Program-made: the position numbers and the translations under genes
Shown: positions 10,861 to 20,469 of the stretch, piece after piece
How positions within the stretch are numbered: position 1 is the stretch's first letter
How the letters are laid out: each line of letters begins with the position of its first letter
Notes under the pieces: generated by a model
The model's input: the letters and a program-made list of their open reading frames with translations, nothing else
What the model was told of the DNA's origin: nothing
Database searches by the model: none
Source: Actinidia chinensis
Lineage: Eukaryota; Streptophyta; Magnoliopsida; Ericales; Actinidiaceae
Assembly (NCBI GenBank): GCA_009663005.1
Contig: CM018889.1
Location: forward strand, 5,470,100-5,492,599
DNA length: 22,500 bases
Direction of reading: 5' to 3'

Positions 10861-11124
10861 TATTCTCGCTAAACATGCTCTTAGGACACGTCATTTGGTG
10901 GGTTAAAATTTCACTTTGAGCATCGGCATTAGTTTTCAAACTAAGCTTCGACCAAATCAGAGTCTACGCATGGCACTAAGATGATATCCAAGTATAGTGA
11001 GGAGACAACTTGAAGGCGTTGACGAGCTCCGTTGTCAAAAGCTGCTCCACACCAAGAAACATGATCTTCCAGCTCACATGATCTCGGCTATCGATAATCT
11101 AGCTCATGTGAACTGAGGCGCAAT

Positions 11125-11643
11125 TGGAAGGGGATAAAATACCAAGTACCAGCTCTAGTCAAGATAGGGAAAGCACCGCTGTCAAGTTATTGCTCTATAG
11201 CAAGATCGGCGAGGTCTCTATGCCGGAGTTCGATTGAGATACAACGGCTGGCAGGGATCCAAGGCACATCAGGGACAGAGGGTGAGTTGCACGACAAACT
11301 TTCCTCTAACATCCCTCCCACCTGGATCGAGATGCCTGCGACATGATAGGCTAGCTACCAACTGTGTCTCAAGGGTATAGTTGGGTCAGCTGTCTGCTCA
11401 CTGACACAGCAGTCGATTCATCCCAGCATGTGCTGAGCTGTAGTTTGTCTAGAGATATAACAGTTGGCGCGTTCAAGCACGCACCGAACTGTGCTATTAA
11501 AGGTAGCGCCCTTTCACTCTCAAGATATTCAATTTCAACTAAAAAAAGCTAAATCTCTCTCTCTCTACGTACATCTTTTTTAACCGTCGGAGAGCCGTTC
11601 CGGGAACAGTTTCAGTGGCCGTTCTCATTGTTTCTGTCTTGCA
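11125..11643 (+). mobile_element. Plus-strand LTR-like block of Ty3/gypsy type
   Basis: The block may begin with TG at 11125, right after a purine/G-rich 'GAACTGAGGCGCA' (11110-11122). A long GC-richer U3-like part follows, then 'CTATTAAAGGTAGCGCCC' (about 11493-11510) as TATA, a CT-rich start region (11555-11570), and a U5-like segment with 'ACCGTCGGAGAGCCGTTCC' and a T-rich 'TTTCTGTCTTGCA' ending near 11643. The 'CGTCGGAG..CC..CCGGGAAC' string is typical of LTRs from the Tat/Athila side of plant gypsy elements as I know them. No second copy is in the window, so it is a solo LTR or the 3' LTR of a truncated element. Both edges are uncertain, and no target duplication was identified. Confidence 0.5.
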
Positions 11644-12185
11644 ACTAGATCAGGCAGCCTACAACTATCGTCAACCGCTGATATCTATCTTTACTTTTCT
11701 TTCTTCCATTCAAGTATCCACATCCCCACAAAAAGGCAGAGATAAACGAACCCAAAAAGCACCAGTGAGATATGTTCGCTTTGCTTTTATAACTGGTACT
11801 AGATATCCATTATCTTATGGGTGCTACAACCAGAACATAAAGATAAATGACTAGTAGCTATGTCAGAAAAGATGGAGTCATTGCAGAAACACTGGACTTG
11901 AAAATTGGTGAAAATGCCTAAGGGTTTTGGTTTCGATATCTGGCTGCGGCGATGATGGTGTGTACTGGGAACATATGAAAAAATTTAGAATTAGAGTTAG
12001 GTGTAATGAGAATATGGGGTGTACAAAGACCTTTTGGTTTGCATTTAGCAGTTATCTATGAAGAGTGTTATTGGTACGATGTATCGAGTCCAAACTTTTA
12101 AGATACATTTTTTGGTTTGGTATGATGACCTGTCGGTTTGAAATTTACCAGGTAGTCTCATTAACAGCTTGCATTTATATTGTGT
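11644..12185 (+). other. Upstream region of the ARGOS-like gene, no firm element
   Basis: I find no coding motif. It may hold the promoter of the gene at 12305. A weak TATA-like 'CATTTATATTG' is at about 12172-12182. The short open frame at 11615-11854 has no recognisable features. Confidence 0.3.
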
Positions 12186-12187
12186 GC

Positions 12188-12240
12188 CCACACCCCCCCA
12201 CACCCCACCCCCCCTCACCCCCCCCCACCCCTCTCTCTCA

Positions 12241-12272
<32 letters not shown>
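12188..12272 (+). repeat. C-rich tract followed by (CT)n microsatellite
   Basis: 12188-12230 is almost pure C with A or T interruptions, giving several runs of four to nine C. 12231-12272 is a CT dinucleotide repeat with one A interruption near 12240 and one near 12245. The tract ends about 30 bp before the ATG at 12305 and probably lies in the 5' leader or core promoter of that gene. The minus strand has enough G-runs for a quadruplex. Confidence 0.9.
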
Positions 12273-12273
<1 letters not shown>

Positions 12274-12304
12274 GGCTTTGATGATGCTAAGATGGTAGAA
12301 TAAG

Positions 12305-12559
12305 ATGACATGCGATTTTGATGAACTCCAGCTATTAAACTGTCTTTCAAGGAGGTCAATGGGCAAGTACTTCAGCTTGAGGTCCGCGGTGGTGATGGTT
12401 GTGTTAACGATGTCTCTTGTGGTGTTGCCGGTGGTGTTGCCGCCGCTTCCTCCACCTCCGGTGATGCTTCTCCTTGTTCCGATCATGATCCTGGGGGTGT
12501 TGATACTTTTGGCGTTTTCTCCTTCGCATGAACCCAATGTTGTGCTCAATTCTGTGTAA
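12305..12559 (+). CDS. ARGOS / ORGAN SIZE RELATED family small membrane protein
   Basis: The 84-residue product has the OSR-domain signature: 'KYFSLRS' (residues 21-27), a first hydrophobic helix (about 28-45), a 'PPLPPPP' turn (46-52), a second helix (about 53-71), then 'AFSPS' and a short polar tail. ARGOS, ARGOS-LIKE and OSR1 of Arabidopsis share this Pro-rich helical hairpin, sit in endomembranes (ER/Golgi), promote organ growth by extending cell proliferation or expansion, and lower ethylene sensitivity. The ATG at 12305 is the first after an in-frame TAG at 12296 and has A at -3. Met19 (12359) is a possible alternative start just before the domain. Known members are somewhat longer at the N-terminus (roughly 100-135 residues), so this one is short or has an unseen upstream exon. 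No frameshift or stop interrupts the domain, and I judge it an intact single-exon gene. The family's regulation by auxin, brassinosteroid or ethylene cannot be read from this sequence. Confidence 0.85.
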   Translation: MTCDFDELQLLNCLSRRSMGKYFSLRSAVVMVVLTMSLVVLPVVLPPLPPPPVMLLLVPIMILGVLILLAFSPSHEPNVVLNSV

Positions 12560-12940
12560 ACTTTAAGTACCATATATTATGAGCATAGATTTAATTCATT
12601 TTCCTGGTCTACGACCTTGATGTATATTTTCCATATCTTTGGATCCAACTCCAAGTTTCGTAGTTACCCAAAAATGTTATTTCGAACATTACGGAGTAAG
12701 CAAAGTGTGTAGGGTAGATTGTAGGATTAAAATGGGTGTAACGTGCGCTACATTGAAGATGGATGTGATTCATTTTGGGGGGATAAAATTCATTGATCTC
12801 TCTTGAATTTTTTGATAAATACACACATTTTTCATGTAATTTTAAAAATAATAGTGACATTTATTACTTTTAAAACTATTGTCAAAATTTCTGTTTGAAA
12901 AACTGAAAAAGATTTAGGATTTTTAAATTTATTTTCTCAC
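12560..12940 (+). other. 3' flank of the ARGOS-like gene
   Basis: Probable 3' untranslated region and downstream sequence. No perfect AATAAA is found close to the stop; near variants such as 'GATAAATA' (about 12812) are weak. No coding motif is found on either strand. Confidence 0.35.
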
Positions 12941-12941
12941 T

Positions 12942-13073
12942 GAAAGAAAGGAGGAAAAGAGCAGGAAGAGGAGAGGGGGGGGGATGGAGAAAAGAGAAGG
13001 GAGGGAGGAAACTACACAAAGATTTTTGTTTAGACAAGGAAGGGGGGCGGGGGGGAAGTAGGAGAGAAAGAAG
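12942..13073 (+). repeat. Purine-rich low-complexity tract with long G-runs
   Basis: 12942-13010 and 13035-13073 are nearly all A and G, with runs of nine G (12975-12983), six G and seven G (13042-13055). A 20-bp T-containing gap splits the tract. The plus strand has quadruplex-forming potential. Confidence 0.85.
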
Positions 13074-14380
13074 TTAATACTAAATAATTCTAATCAAAAT
13101 TTACTTAAAACAATTTGTTATCAACAAAAAATGATCTAAATATTTTACTTTTTAAGTTCTCTTAATCTAAACACACTTAAAAAAATTATTTTAATTTTTT
13201 TTTTAAAAAAAAGAGAAATTTTATCTATTTTAATTGGTATATTAAGAAAAAAATTAAAAAAACTAAATATAAGGAAAATCTTGTCATTTGTTTAAAAAAA
13301 TTAGCTATAAGAAGAATCTAGATAATAATTTCAAAAGTAAGAAAAGTAAGTACTATTTAAAAAACTATAGAAAATGTTGGTAAAATTTACTCTTTTATTT
13401 ATTTATATTATCTTACCTTTACACTTTTCCCGTCTAATTATTTCAGACAACCATTTGTAATTGGGCTCAAGTATCAATATAGTCATTCATCCATATGGTG
13501 ATATAAGGCTCTAATTTGGTTTCTCTTAAAGGTTACTCTTTTTTGAAATTCTTTTGTTTTTAGTTATTATTTTTGTAAAAATATTTTGGTCTATTATGTT
13601 TTACTTTTACGTACTCTTAATCTAAATGCACTTAAATGTGTATTAAAAAAAATAAATGTAGAATAAAATCCGATACACAAATAAAAGAGTTACTTTTATT
13701 TGTTAAAAATGACATCATTTTTAGTCTTTAGTACTTTTTCTAAATTATTTTTTTATCAAAATCAAAAACAAATAAATATGGATATCCGAAACTGATGTAT
13801 TTTTCTTTTTATCTTTTCTGTTAACTTGGATCTTGAACCAAAAAAAAACATTAATTTTGAAGCTTCGGCTTCCATATATAATTCATGCTCCAAAAACCCA
13901 TATTGATGGTGCCGATAATAGACAAAGAAAGTTCATGGAAGCTGACCGATGTTTGTTTTGAAACTTTTTCCTACAATGTAAAATATTGCATTCTTTCACG
14001 AGGTGTGAGATCTACTTAAATTAAAGATTGATAGTGTAGGATTCACATTTTATGTGCTAATGGAGTAATTAATTCAACAATTTATCCTAACACACTTGAT
14101 ACATGAAAACATATTCCCATAGTTGACAAAGCATTTTTTTAATGGAAGTTTGACCAAGCACATATATCCCCCAAACCTCGTAATTTTACTTTCCTTTTTC
14201 ATCGCTCCATTATGCTCTCAAGTGTATAACATTGCAGAAAGTTACCAAGACAAAGAGAGCACAGCATATTGGGCTACTTGGTAGGAGAAATATGAGTAAT
14301 CAAGAAAACCAGAAGTTATTCCATGTTCCTCGAACAATATTTTAACCGTTTTACATAAGCGCAGACAATGGGTGGCCTAG
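13074..14380. other. Very AT-rich intergenic DNA with one dispersed repeat pair
   Basis: No gene is recognised. A roughly 40-bp motif (TTTTACTTTTAAG, then TCTTAATCTAAA, then CACTTAAA) occurs at 13143-13183 and again, diverged, at 13598-13640. Long A and T runs make further similarity hard to judge by eye. Confidence 0.5.
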
Positions 14381-15445
14381 CTACGACCCTAGCGTATTTT
14401 TAGAATCTTATGCAACAAGTCTAAGTATCTGGGCGATGTATTGGCAAGATTTGAGAATACTTTGAGCTGGGATTTTCTCTTCAGAAGCCCTCTGTTGGAT
14501 AGGGAAACAGAAACACTTACAGAGCTCAAGGAGTTATGGAATGGCTCTGGCATGGTGGCTACATTTCACAGACCTGATCGATTAATTTGGCAGGATGCTC
14601 CTCAAGTAAGTTCTCTGTAAAGTCAATCTATAACATTGTTATCTCCTCCCATTCAAGCACTGATGATGAAACTTTCCAAGTTAATGGCAGAACAGAATTG
14701 TTGCTCCCCCTGTGTGCAATTTTTTGGCTGGCTAAACCTATCTAGGCAGAGTAAAATTGCTGAGCGCCATTTAGGTTAGGGATATTCATGAGGGAGTGAA
14801 GCTTTGTGTTCTTTTTGCAATAGGGAACTGAAACCTATATAGTCATCTTCTGCTTCATATTTTTCCTATCTGGATTGTTGGGCTGCCATCCTAAGGTGGT
14901 GTGCGTGTCCAGGGTGCCCCGGCATCTCTTGTCAGGTTATTTATTGGTGGAAGGGGATGGTCTTGGTAGCAAGGGTCAAAGTAATCTGGGCTCCAATTCT
15001 TGGCTTGTGTGATCTATCATGAACTGCTAGCATAGAAATAAAAGATTCTTTGATAAAACCAGTAAACTGGGTTGGAAACTATGATCTTATCATGGTCCGA
15101 GTAGCTTTTCCGGGTATCATCAAGCAGGATGGTTGGGTATATCAAATGGACGACATCATATCAGAAATGAATTCCGTGACTACTAGCAGGAGGAGGTCTC
15201 AGTTCTTGCGAGGGTCCTCTGAGTTTGATTAAAACAGTATGGTTTCAATTCATGATTCCCCAGAGGCTGTAGGTGTTATCTGGCATTTGTATTTAATGTT
15301 AGTTTTAGGAGTGTTAGCTTTAGTAGTTGGACTGGAGGGTTGAATTCTTATCAACCATCCATCTGCCTCTTTTCTTTTGTATCTTTTTCCTGTTATTTCT
15401 ATCTTCAATGAAATTATTTTCTTCGCCGTTCATAAAAAAAAAGAA
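14380..15445 (+). mobile_element. 5'-truncated LINE (non-LTR retrotransposon) 3' end with poly(A)
   Basis: The plus strand carries the C-terminal end of a LINE ORF2 protein. 'LSWDFLFRSPLLDRETE' (about 14458-14510) and 'PDRLIWQDAP' (about 14573-14602) match the segment after the reverse transcriptase. Shifted frames then show a zf-RVT-like run (about 14690-14900) and an 'RNKRFFD' piece (about 15033-15055) like the 'ERN.R.F' motif near the LINE terminus. A non-coding tail with 'CTTTTGTATC' (about 15374) leads to an imperfect poly(A) run at 15434-15446. The frame is broken by several stops. The 5' boundary is set by the first recognisable homology; I found no target-site duplication. Confidence 0.7.
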
Positions 15446-15589
15446 ATTTTCATTAATTCTACACATTTTTGGTGCAAATAAAAAGAGATTGAATTAGCAT
15501 TTTAGCCCTTTTAAAATGATTAGTGTACAATTATTATAATTAGGATGTTTCTTTTAATTTAGCCCTCGATGGTAGTGGAGGTAAAAAAT

Positions 15590-16085
15590 AAAAATTTATA
15601 TTTTCAGTAAAATTATATGTTGGTTGGTGGTGGCGGCAATAGGGAAACAATGGGGATTGTAGGGTAGTAGCAGCAGGGGTGAGTCAGTGGTAATTATTGT
15701 GGTGTTGTTGAGAGTAAAATTATTTTAAATAGTGAGATTTGTTTGTTCGGTGGCGGGGACAGTACAACTACAACAGTGGTGGACTAGTGGCGCCTAGTTT
15801 GCGTGGTAGTATTAAGAGTAAAATTTTCTAAAGTAAAATTTATCTGTCTATTGGCAGCAACAACATAAGAGCAGTGGCAGCAATTGCAATTGTGGTGAGT
15901 AGAGAGTAATTTTTTTTTCAAAAGTGAAATTTATTGGTTAAGCGGCATTGCCAGTGGCGGGCAATGGTAGTGACATAAGTAGTTCGGCTGTGGCAATTAT
16001 GACGGTCTTGAGAGTAAAAATTTGTCAACAGTAACATTTAGCTGTCAGGCGGAGACGGTGCATGATATTGGTGGTGATATATTGA
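15590..16085. repeat. Diverged ~100-bp minisatellite, about five units
   Basis: A unit of 'AGAGTAAAATTTT', 'AAAGTGAAATTTAT', 'TGT..GGTGGCGGC' and a GT/GCA-rich filler recurs. Clear unit starts are at 15711, 15815, 15903 and 16011 (spacings 104, 88 and 108), with a partial unit before the first, from about 15590. Units vary in the G-rich filler, which contains many GGT/GGC/GCA triplets and may be coding-like by chance. No open frame spans it. Confidence 0.75.
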
Positions 16086-17160
16086 CATTTTTTATTAAAT
16101 AATTAATAAATAAATATATTTATAATTAAAACAAGTGGAATGTTGTCTACACATATGTCTTCTATTAAAAATTCATGGATTTTGCTTATAAAACTTATAA
16201 AGAATTGTCTTCTCCAGAATCAAACATCAACTTAAACTTTTGAGATATTTAATTTCCCTAATGTTTAAATAACGTTATCTTGAGCCCTATTGCAAAATTT
16301 TTGTGCCTTCCACTGTCCTTATATACTAATTAAATGCAAACACCAACATAATTATATAATTAGAGAGAATCTAGAGCATTGTCCTATAATCTTCATAAGG
16401 AAAGACAAGATGGGTTGGCTGTAGATTTTGGTTTTATTCCTTGTACTCTGGAACATGCATGCATTTAGGTGCATATACATGTATAATATACAGACGCTCG
16501 AGTGGCCTTGTTGTCAAATAAATACTACTTGAGGTTCTTTTATACGCGGGCTAGCTATTGATTCATCTGTATGAGGACTAAAAATCAAAACTATTGGGTG
16601 GTTTTTTTATGGCTCTAATAGGATGTTGACACTCTCAAGTCTCGCCCAGTTTGTACTTCCCTAGATTGCAATATAATTTTGTTAAATGTACCTTGACTTT
16701 GCTCAAGATTCCCCCCATATATCCCCCTTTGTACGGCTCTAGATACTTATGTATATTGGATTTAGAGAAGGAAGGTTGTACTTGAATAATTACATCTAAT
16801 CATCTGTCCGTCTATCTATCTATATACAGAAATACTATAATACACATTACATATCATTTTCACCTATTGTATGACTGAGATTGCGCTATGTCATTATTTT
16901 TTTTGATAAAACACGTCATTTTGTAAGTTACCTAGATTAACATATAATTTAACTACAAATTCTCATAAAATTAATTTGATTCGTAACATAATCACAAATT
17001 TTCATAAAACGTTTATAATTATATCCATAAGAATTTATAAACGAATAATAAATATTCATAAAATTTACTAAATATTCTAATAAAATTCATAATTAATGCC
17101 CCTGTAACAAAATATCTCATAACAATGACCACAAAAATTCTTAACAAAATCAATACAATT
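16086..17160. other. AT-rich intergenic DNA with a short TATC microsatellite
   Basis: No coding motif is seen. 16810-16826 is a (TCTA)n stretch. From about 16930 the sequence has many 'ATAAAATTCATAA'-like words that foreshadow the duplication starting at 17164, so it may be an older part of the same repeat family. Confidence 0.45.
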
Positions 17161-17163
17161 TAT

Positions 17164-17409
17164 AACTAAACCAATAAAATTCAATAAAATAACTGGATAT
17201 CACTTTAATTGGTGGACTCCACAAACATAATGCTTTGAAGTGATTAAATCATTTGAAGTCACACTAATACAAAACAATGACCATAATTATTCATAATCAA
17301 ACCAATAAAATTCATAAAATTAACCGGATCTCACTTTAATTGATGGGCTCTACGGCAATTAATATTTTGAAGTGACTAAATCATTTAAAGTCACACTAAT
17401 TCAATAGAA
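17164..17409. repeat. Two-copy ~131-bp tandem duplication
   Basis: 'CCAATAAAATTCA' at 17171 and 17302 starts homologous blocks that share 'GGAT.TCACTTTAATTG', 'TTTGAAGTGA.TAAATCATTT' and 'AAGTCACACTAAT'. The offset is 131 bp. The second copy carries a replaced segment around 17350-17362. Weaker 'CCAATA' words near 17507 suggest further decayed units. Confidence 0.8.
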
Positions 17410-17689
17410 TGAGTGACCAAATTATTTTTATGATTATATCCATATACTAATAAAATTCATAGCAAATCTATTGATAATAAAATATCTCATAACAATGGCT
17501 TCAAAATTTAACCAATACGATTCATAAAAATAAGTTTAATCGGCTACTCAAGTTATCATTATTAGCTATTAATTTATTTAAAGATGCAGATTACAAATTT
17601 AAAGTTTAATGGCTATTAAATGGGTATGTACCATACATTTTTTGACATTTATCAAAACTTTTGTGTTTATCACAAAACTTGTGGTATTA

Positions 17690-17848
17690 AGGGACTGTTT
17701 GCTAAGTCTTATAAGATTGGTAGGAGGTGAGATTAGCATGGGGAATAGCTAGCAATCACGTGGGATTACTAATCGGGCGGTGTTAGAATGGGCGCGCGCC
17801 CGTGGTATTACCACGGGCGCGCCTACGTGGAGAGATTCCAGCCAACCC

Positions 17849-17891
<43 letters not shown>

Positions 17892-18655
17892 TGTGGACCA
17901 CCCCAAATGGGTGGCTGGGAATCTCGCCACGTAGGCGCGCCCGTGGTAATACCACGGGCGCAGCGCCCATTCTAACACCACCCTTACTAATCATGTGTTA
18001 ATCTCACCTTCTCATGTTTGTCTTGCATGGGATTAAAGCTATGGAATTCATAATCATGTGTTTGTTTTGCATTGGATTAATAGAAGGAAAGATGGGATTA
18101 AATTTTTGAACTTCCAACTTAGACCTCAAAAAAATAAATGCAATAAATACCATCACACTCACCCTCCATTTTCACATGCCATTAGTCATTCCTTCATCAA
18201 GATATAACAGCACAAAATAATTAATTTTGTATCTCTACAAACCCAAAAAATAAGGTCAGGTTTGGTTATTTCTAATATTTACACATTTAGTCCAACTAAA
18301 AAGAGCAAGTTTGGCACACGATCGTACTTAACAAAAAATAAAAAAGAGTTTGGCCAACCAAAAGTGAGAGAGAACGATTTTTTTAGAGATGGGTCTATTT
18401 ATATAGTTAAGAACAATTGTGTAAATAACAAATATAACAATTGATAATTATGTCTAATATGATTTTAATCTCACGAGATAGGGTTGTTAATACCTGATCG
18501 TATATGGAATTTCTAATACTTCCATTTGAGGGAATTAACAATCCAACCGGACTAATAATTCAATGCCAATTAGCTCAAACCAAACACTATTTTTGTTCGT
18601 CCATGGGACTTAGTAGTCCAATCTTGGACTCCTGTAACACTTGTACAACAGGCCT
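17690..18655. mobile_element. Possible larger terminal-inverted-repeat element hosting the MITE
   Basis: The left side reads 'TTAAGGGACTGTTTG' (about 17687-17701). The right side read on the minus strand starts 'CTTAAGGCCTGTTG' (about 18658-18645), giving a rough inverted repeat next to TTAA/TAA. A second rough candidate right end is at about 18574-18592. 'GGG.CTGTTTG' ends with a TWA duplication are typical of PIF/Harbinger-type non-autonomous elements. Mismatches leave this tentative; no coding region is seen inside. Confidence 0.35.
17766..17992. mobile_element. MULE-type fold-back MITE with 9-bp target duplication
   Basis: The element spans 17775-17983 (209 bp). Its ends are 'GGGCGGTGTTAGAATGGG' and the complement of 'GGGTGGTGTTAGAATGGG'. 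It is flanked by a perfect direct repeat 'TTACTAATC' at 17766-17774 and 17984-17992. The inverted homology continues for most of each arm (to about 17870 and from 17885), leaving a short AT-rich middle of T runs. Each arm also contains its own GC-rich palindrome, at 17794-17822 and 17937-17961. A 9-bp duplication with long inverted ends starting in G is the mark of Mutator-like elements. It encodes nothing itself; the open frame across it is a by-product of the palindromes. Few differences between the arms and an intact duplication suggest a fairly recent insertion. Confidence 0.9.
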
Positions 18656-20280
18656 TAAGTAGCATGGAGAGGTGATCGATATGTATAGTATAAAATATTT
18701 TACACCAAATGATGTTAGGTTGAATTAATTAAGTGGAAAAGTCCAACAATCGTACGAAATCATAATTCATTTCATACCCAGTCTTGAAGTCCTTGATGAC
18801 TAAAATCAAGGACCTCAGTGCTTCTCCATGCCTTTGTTTCTTTCGTTATTTATTTTCTATCTAGCTGTCTTTGTTTATTTTTGGATCATTTCTGTCATTA
18901 ACATTACATGATCTTAAAAATAAAATCTCTCCCAACTTTCGTGGTTTTTGCATGTTTCTTGTGAAATTATCTTCGACTTCATTGCTACACAATTGTGTGG
19001 GAATCATATATCTGCCATCATTTGGGCCCAAAACAGAGAACGGGCCTAAGTTCACCCAATAAGACTGCTATGGACATTAATTAATGGGTTTAGGGCCCAG
19101 TTTGAGATAATCTTGTCTTTAGTTTGGGTCTTTAGGTCAATAATTTTTTACTTTTTCCGTTCATCTTGATTAGAATAATTGAATAAGATAAAAGAAAATT
19201 ACAAAAGAACCACTAAAATCCAAGTTAATCTAAATAATGAAATCATTTAGGAGCATTTTGAATTTCAGTGGATTTTTTGTAAAATGAAATTATCTTTTTA
19301 TTTTTCTGATTCCCCTAGACGGACTGAATAAATAAGTATTGGTCACCAAAAAATAAAAAAAATTCACTAAAATTAATTCAAAATATTCATTATATCACTA
19401 ATTCGGCCTAGCTTGCGCCCAAAACAGAGATTGAGCAATGTCCCTTAAGACCTATGTCCTCACACAATGATCAAAATGCTCACTAAATTCAGCTACAGAA
19501 AACCTAATGCAGTGAAAATTGAATAAAAATCAGAAAATAAAAAGACCCAAAAATTTACCCGAAAAAGTGGATAATCCATGATAAGTCTGTGCCTATGGGA
19601 ATAAGGAATTGAGGACACATTTACCCTTATGTGTAGTTGGTATTATTTTAAACTTTATAATCGCATGATTTGAATTCTATAAATTAGTTTTTGATAAAAT
19701 TAACACTTTGGGGATTAAGATCTCGCTCCCCTTGTATGCCAAAAATTTAACTTTATTCCAAAAATAGAGTTGTTTATATTTTATTACTGACATGTAATAA
19801 AGTCTTTCTAAGAAGCATGGTTAGTAACCACGGTTACTGTCAGTGATTTATACTAAAAGATATATTTTATGAAATATAAGTTTATCGTTCAAAGTCTTAA
19901 ATGTAACTGGACACACCATCAGTAAGGCTATAGCACAAGGTTTTAATAAGTCTGTCTTGACTATGGAGGACGGGGTAACTCCAACTCTTTGTACTAGTAT
20001 ACTTTGTGTGTATTGAACATGACTGTTTTAAGGTAATTATTTTTATATTGAGTATATAAATTAATTAATAATCATGTTTATTATGAGTACTTATACTATT
20101 CATATAGTTTATAATTCTATTCATGTAAACGTGGGTATACCTATTCCTATTTGGAGTCAACAAGGGTATGATTCTATTCATGTAGATTAGTCTCTGCTAG
20201 ATCAGAAAATAATTTTTGGTATTATGCTTATACGCTACAGCCAGGTCATGAAAAATTAAGCAGTCCCCAATAACTACAAC
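18656..20280. other. Intergenic DNA, no gene recognised
   Basis: No coding motif, tRNA or terminal repeat is seen. Minor items are an 8-bp-stem hairpin at 18789-18813, a 14-bp word 'GCCCAAAACAGAGA' at 19026 and 19417 within a weakly similar ~45-bp context, and 'ATTCTATTCATGTA' at 20114 and 20171. The open frames on both strands at 18861-19062 overlap each other and show no family features. Confidence 0.45.
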
Positions 20281-20469
20281 AAAATTCCCCTGTTGTAAGG
20301 AAATTGTTAGTTCCTTAATGCAATGGTTAAGGAGTTAAGAATCCCTTTTACTATGATTTAATGATGGCTCTTTGATTTCATGATCATTGATACTTTGAAT
20401 CGTTTTTATTTATTGTGTTTAATCCCATAAATGTGCTTTTAACATGTGTTATGAAGTTTTTTATGACCT

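Noticed and set aside
12065..12298. Plus-strand open frame with Pro- and Ser/Leu-repeats
   Set aside because: The composition comes from the C-rich tract and CT microsatellite; no family is recognised.
12238..12573. Minus-strand 111-codon Gly/Thr/Arg-rich open frame
   Set aside because: It is the antisense of the ARGOS-like gene plus the CT repeat (giving Arg-Glu repeats); its Gly-rich part is the complement of the Pro-rich turn.
17780..18001. 73-codon plus-strand open frame with repeated 'RARG.TTGA'
   Set aside because: It is produced by the palindromic arms of the MITE.
18789..18813. Hairpin as a possible small RNA precursor
   Set aside because: The stem is only 8 bp; such stems are expected by chance in a window of this size.
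19026..19430. 14-bp word GCCCAAAACAGAGA occurring twice
   Set aside because: The surrounding similarity is too weak to call a repeat or element ends by eye.
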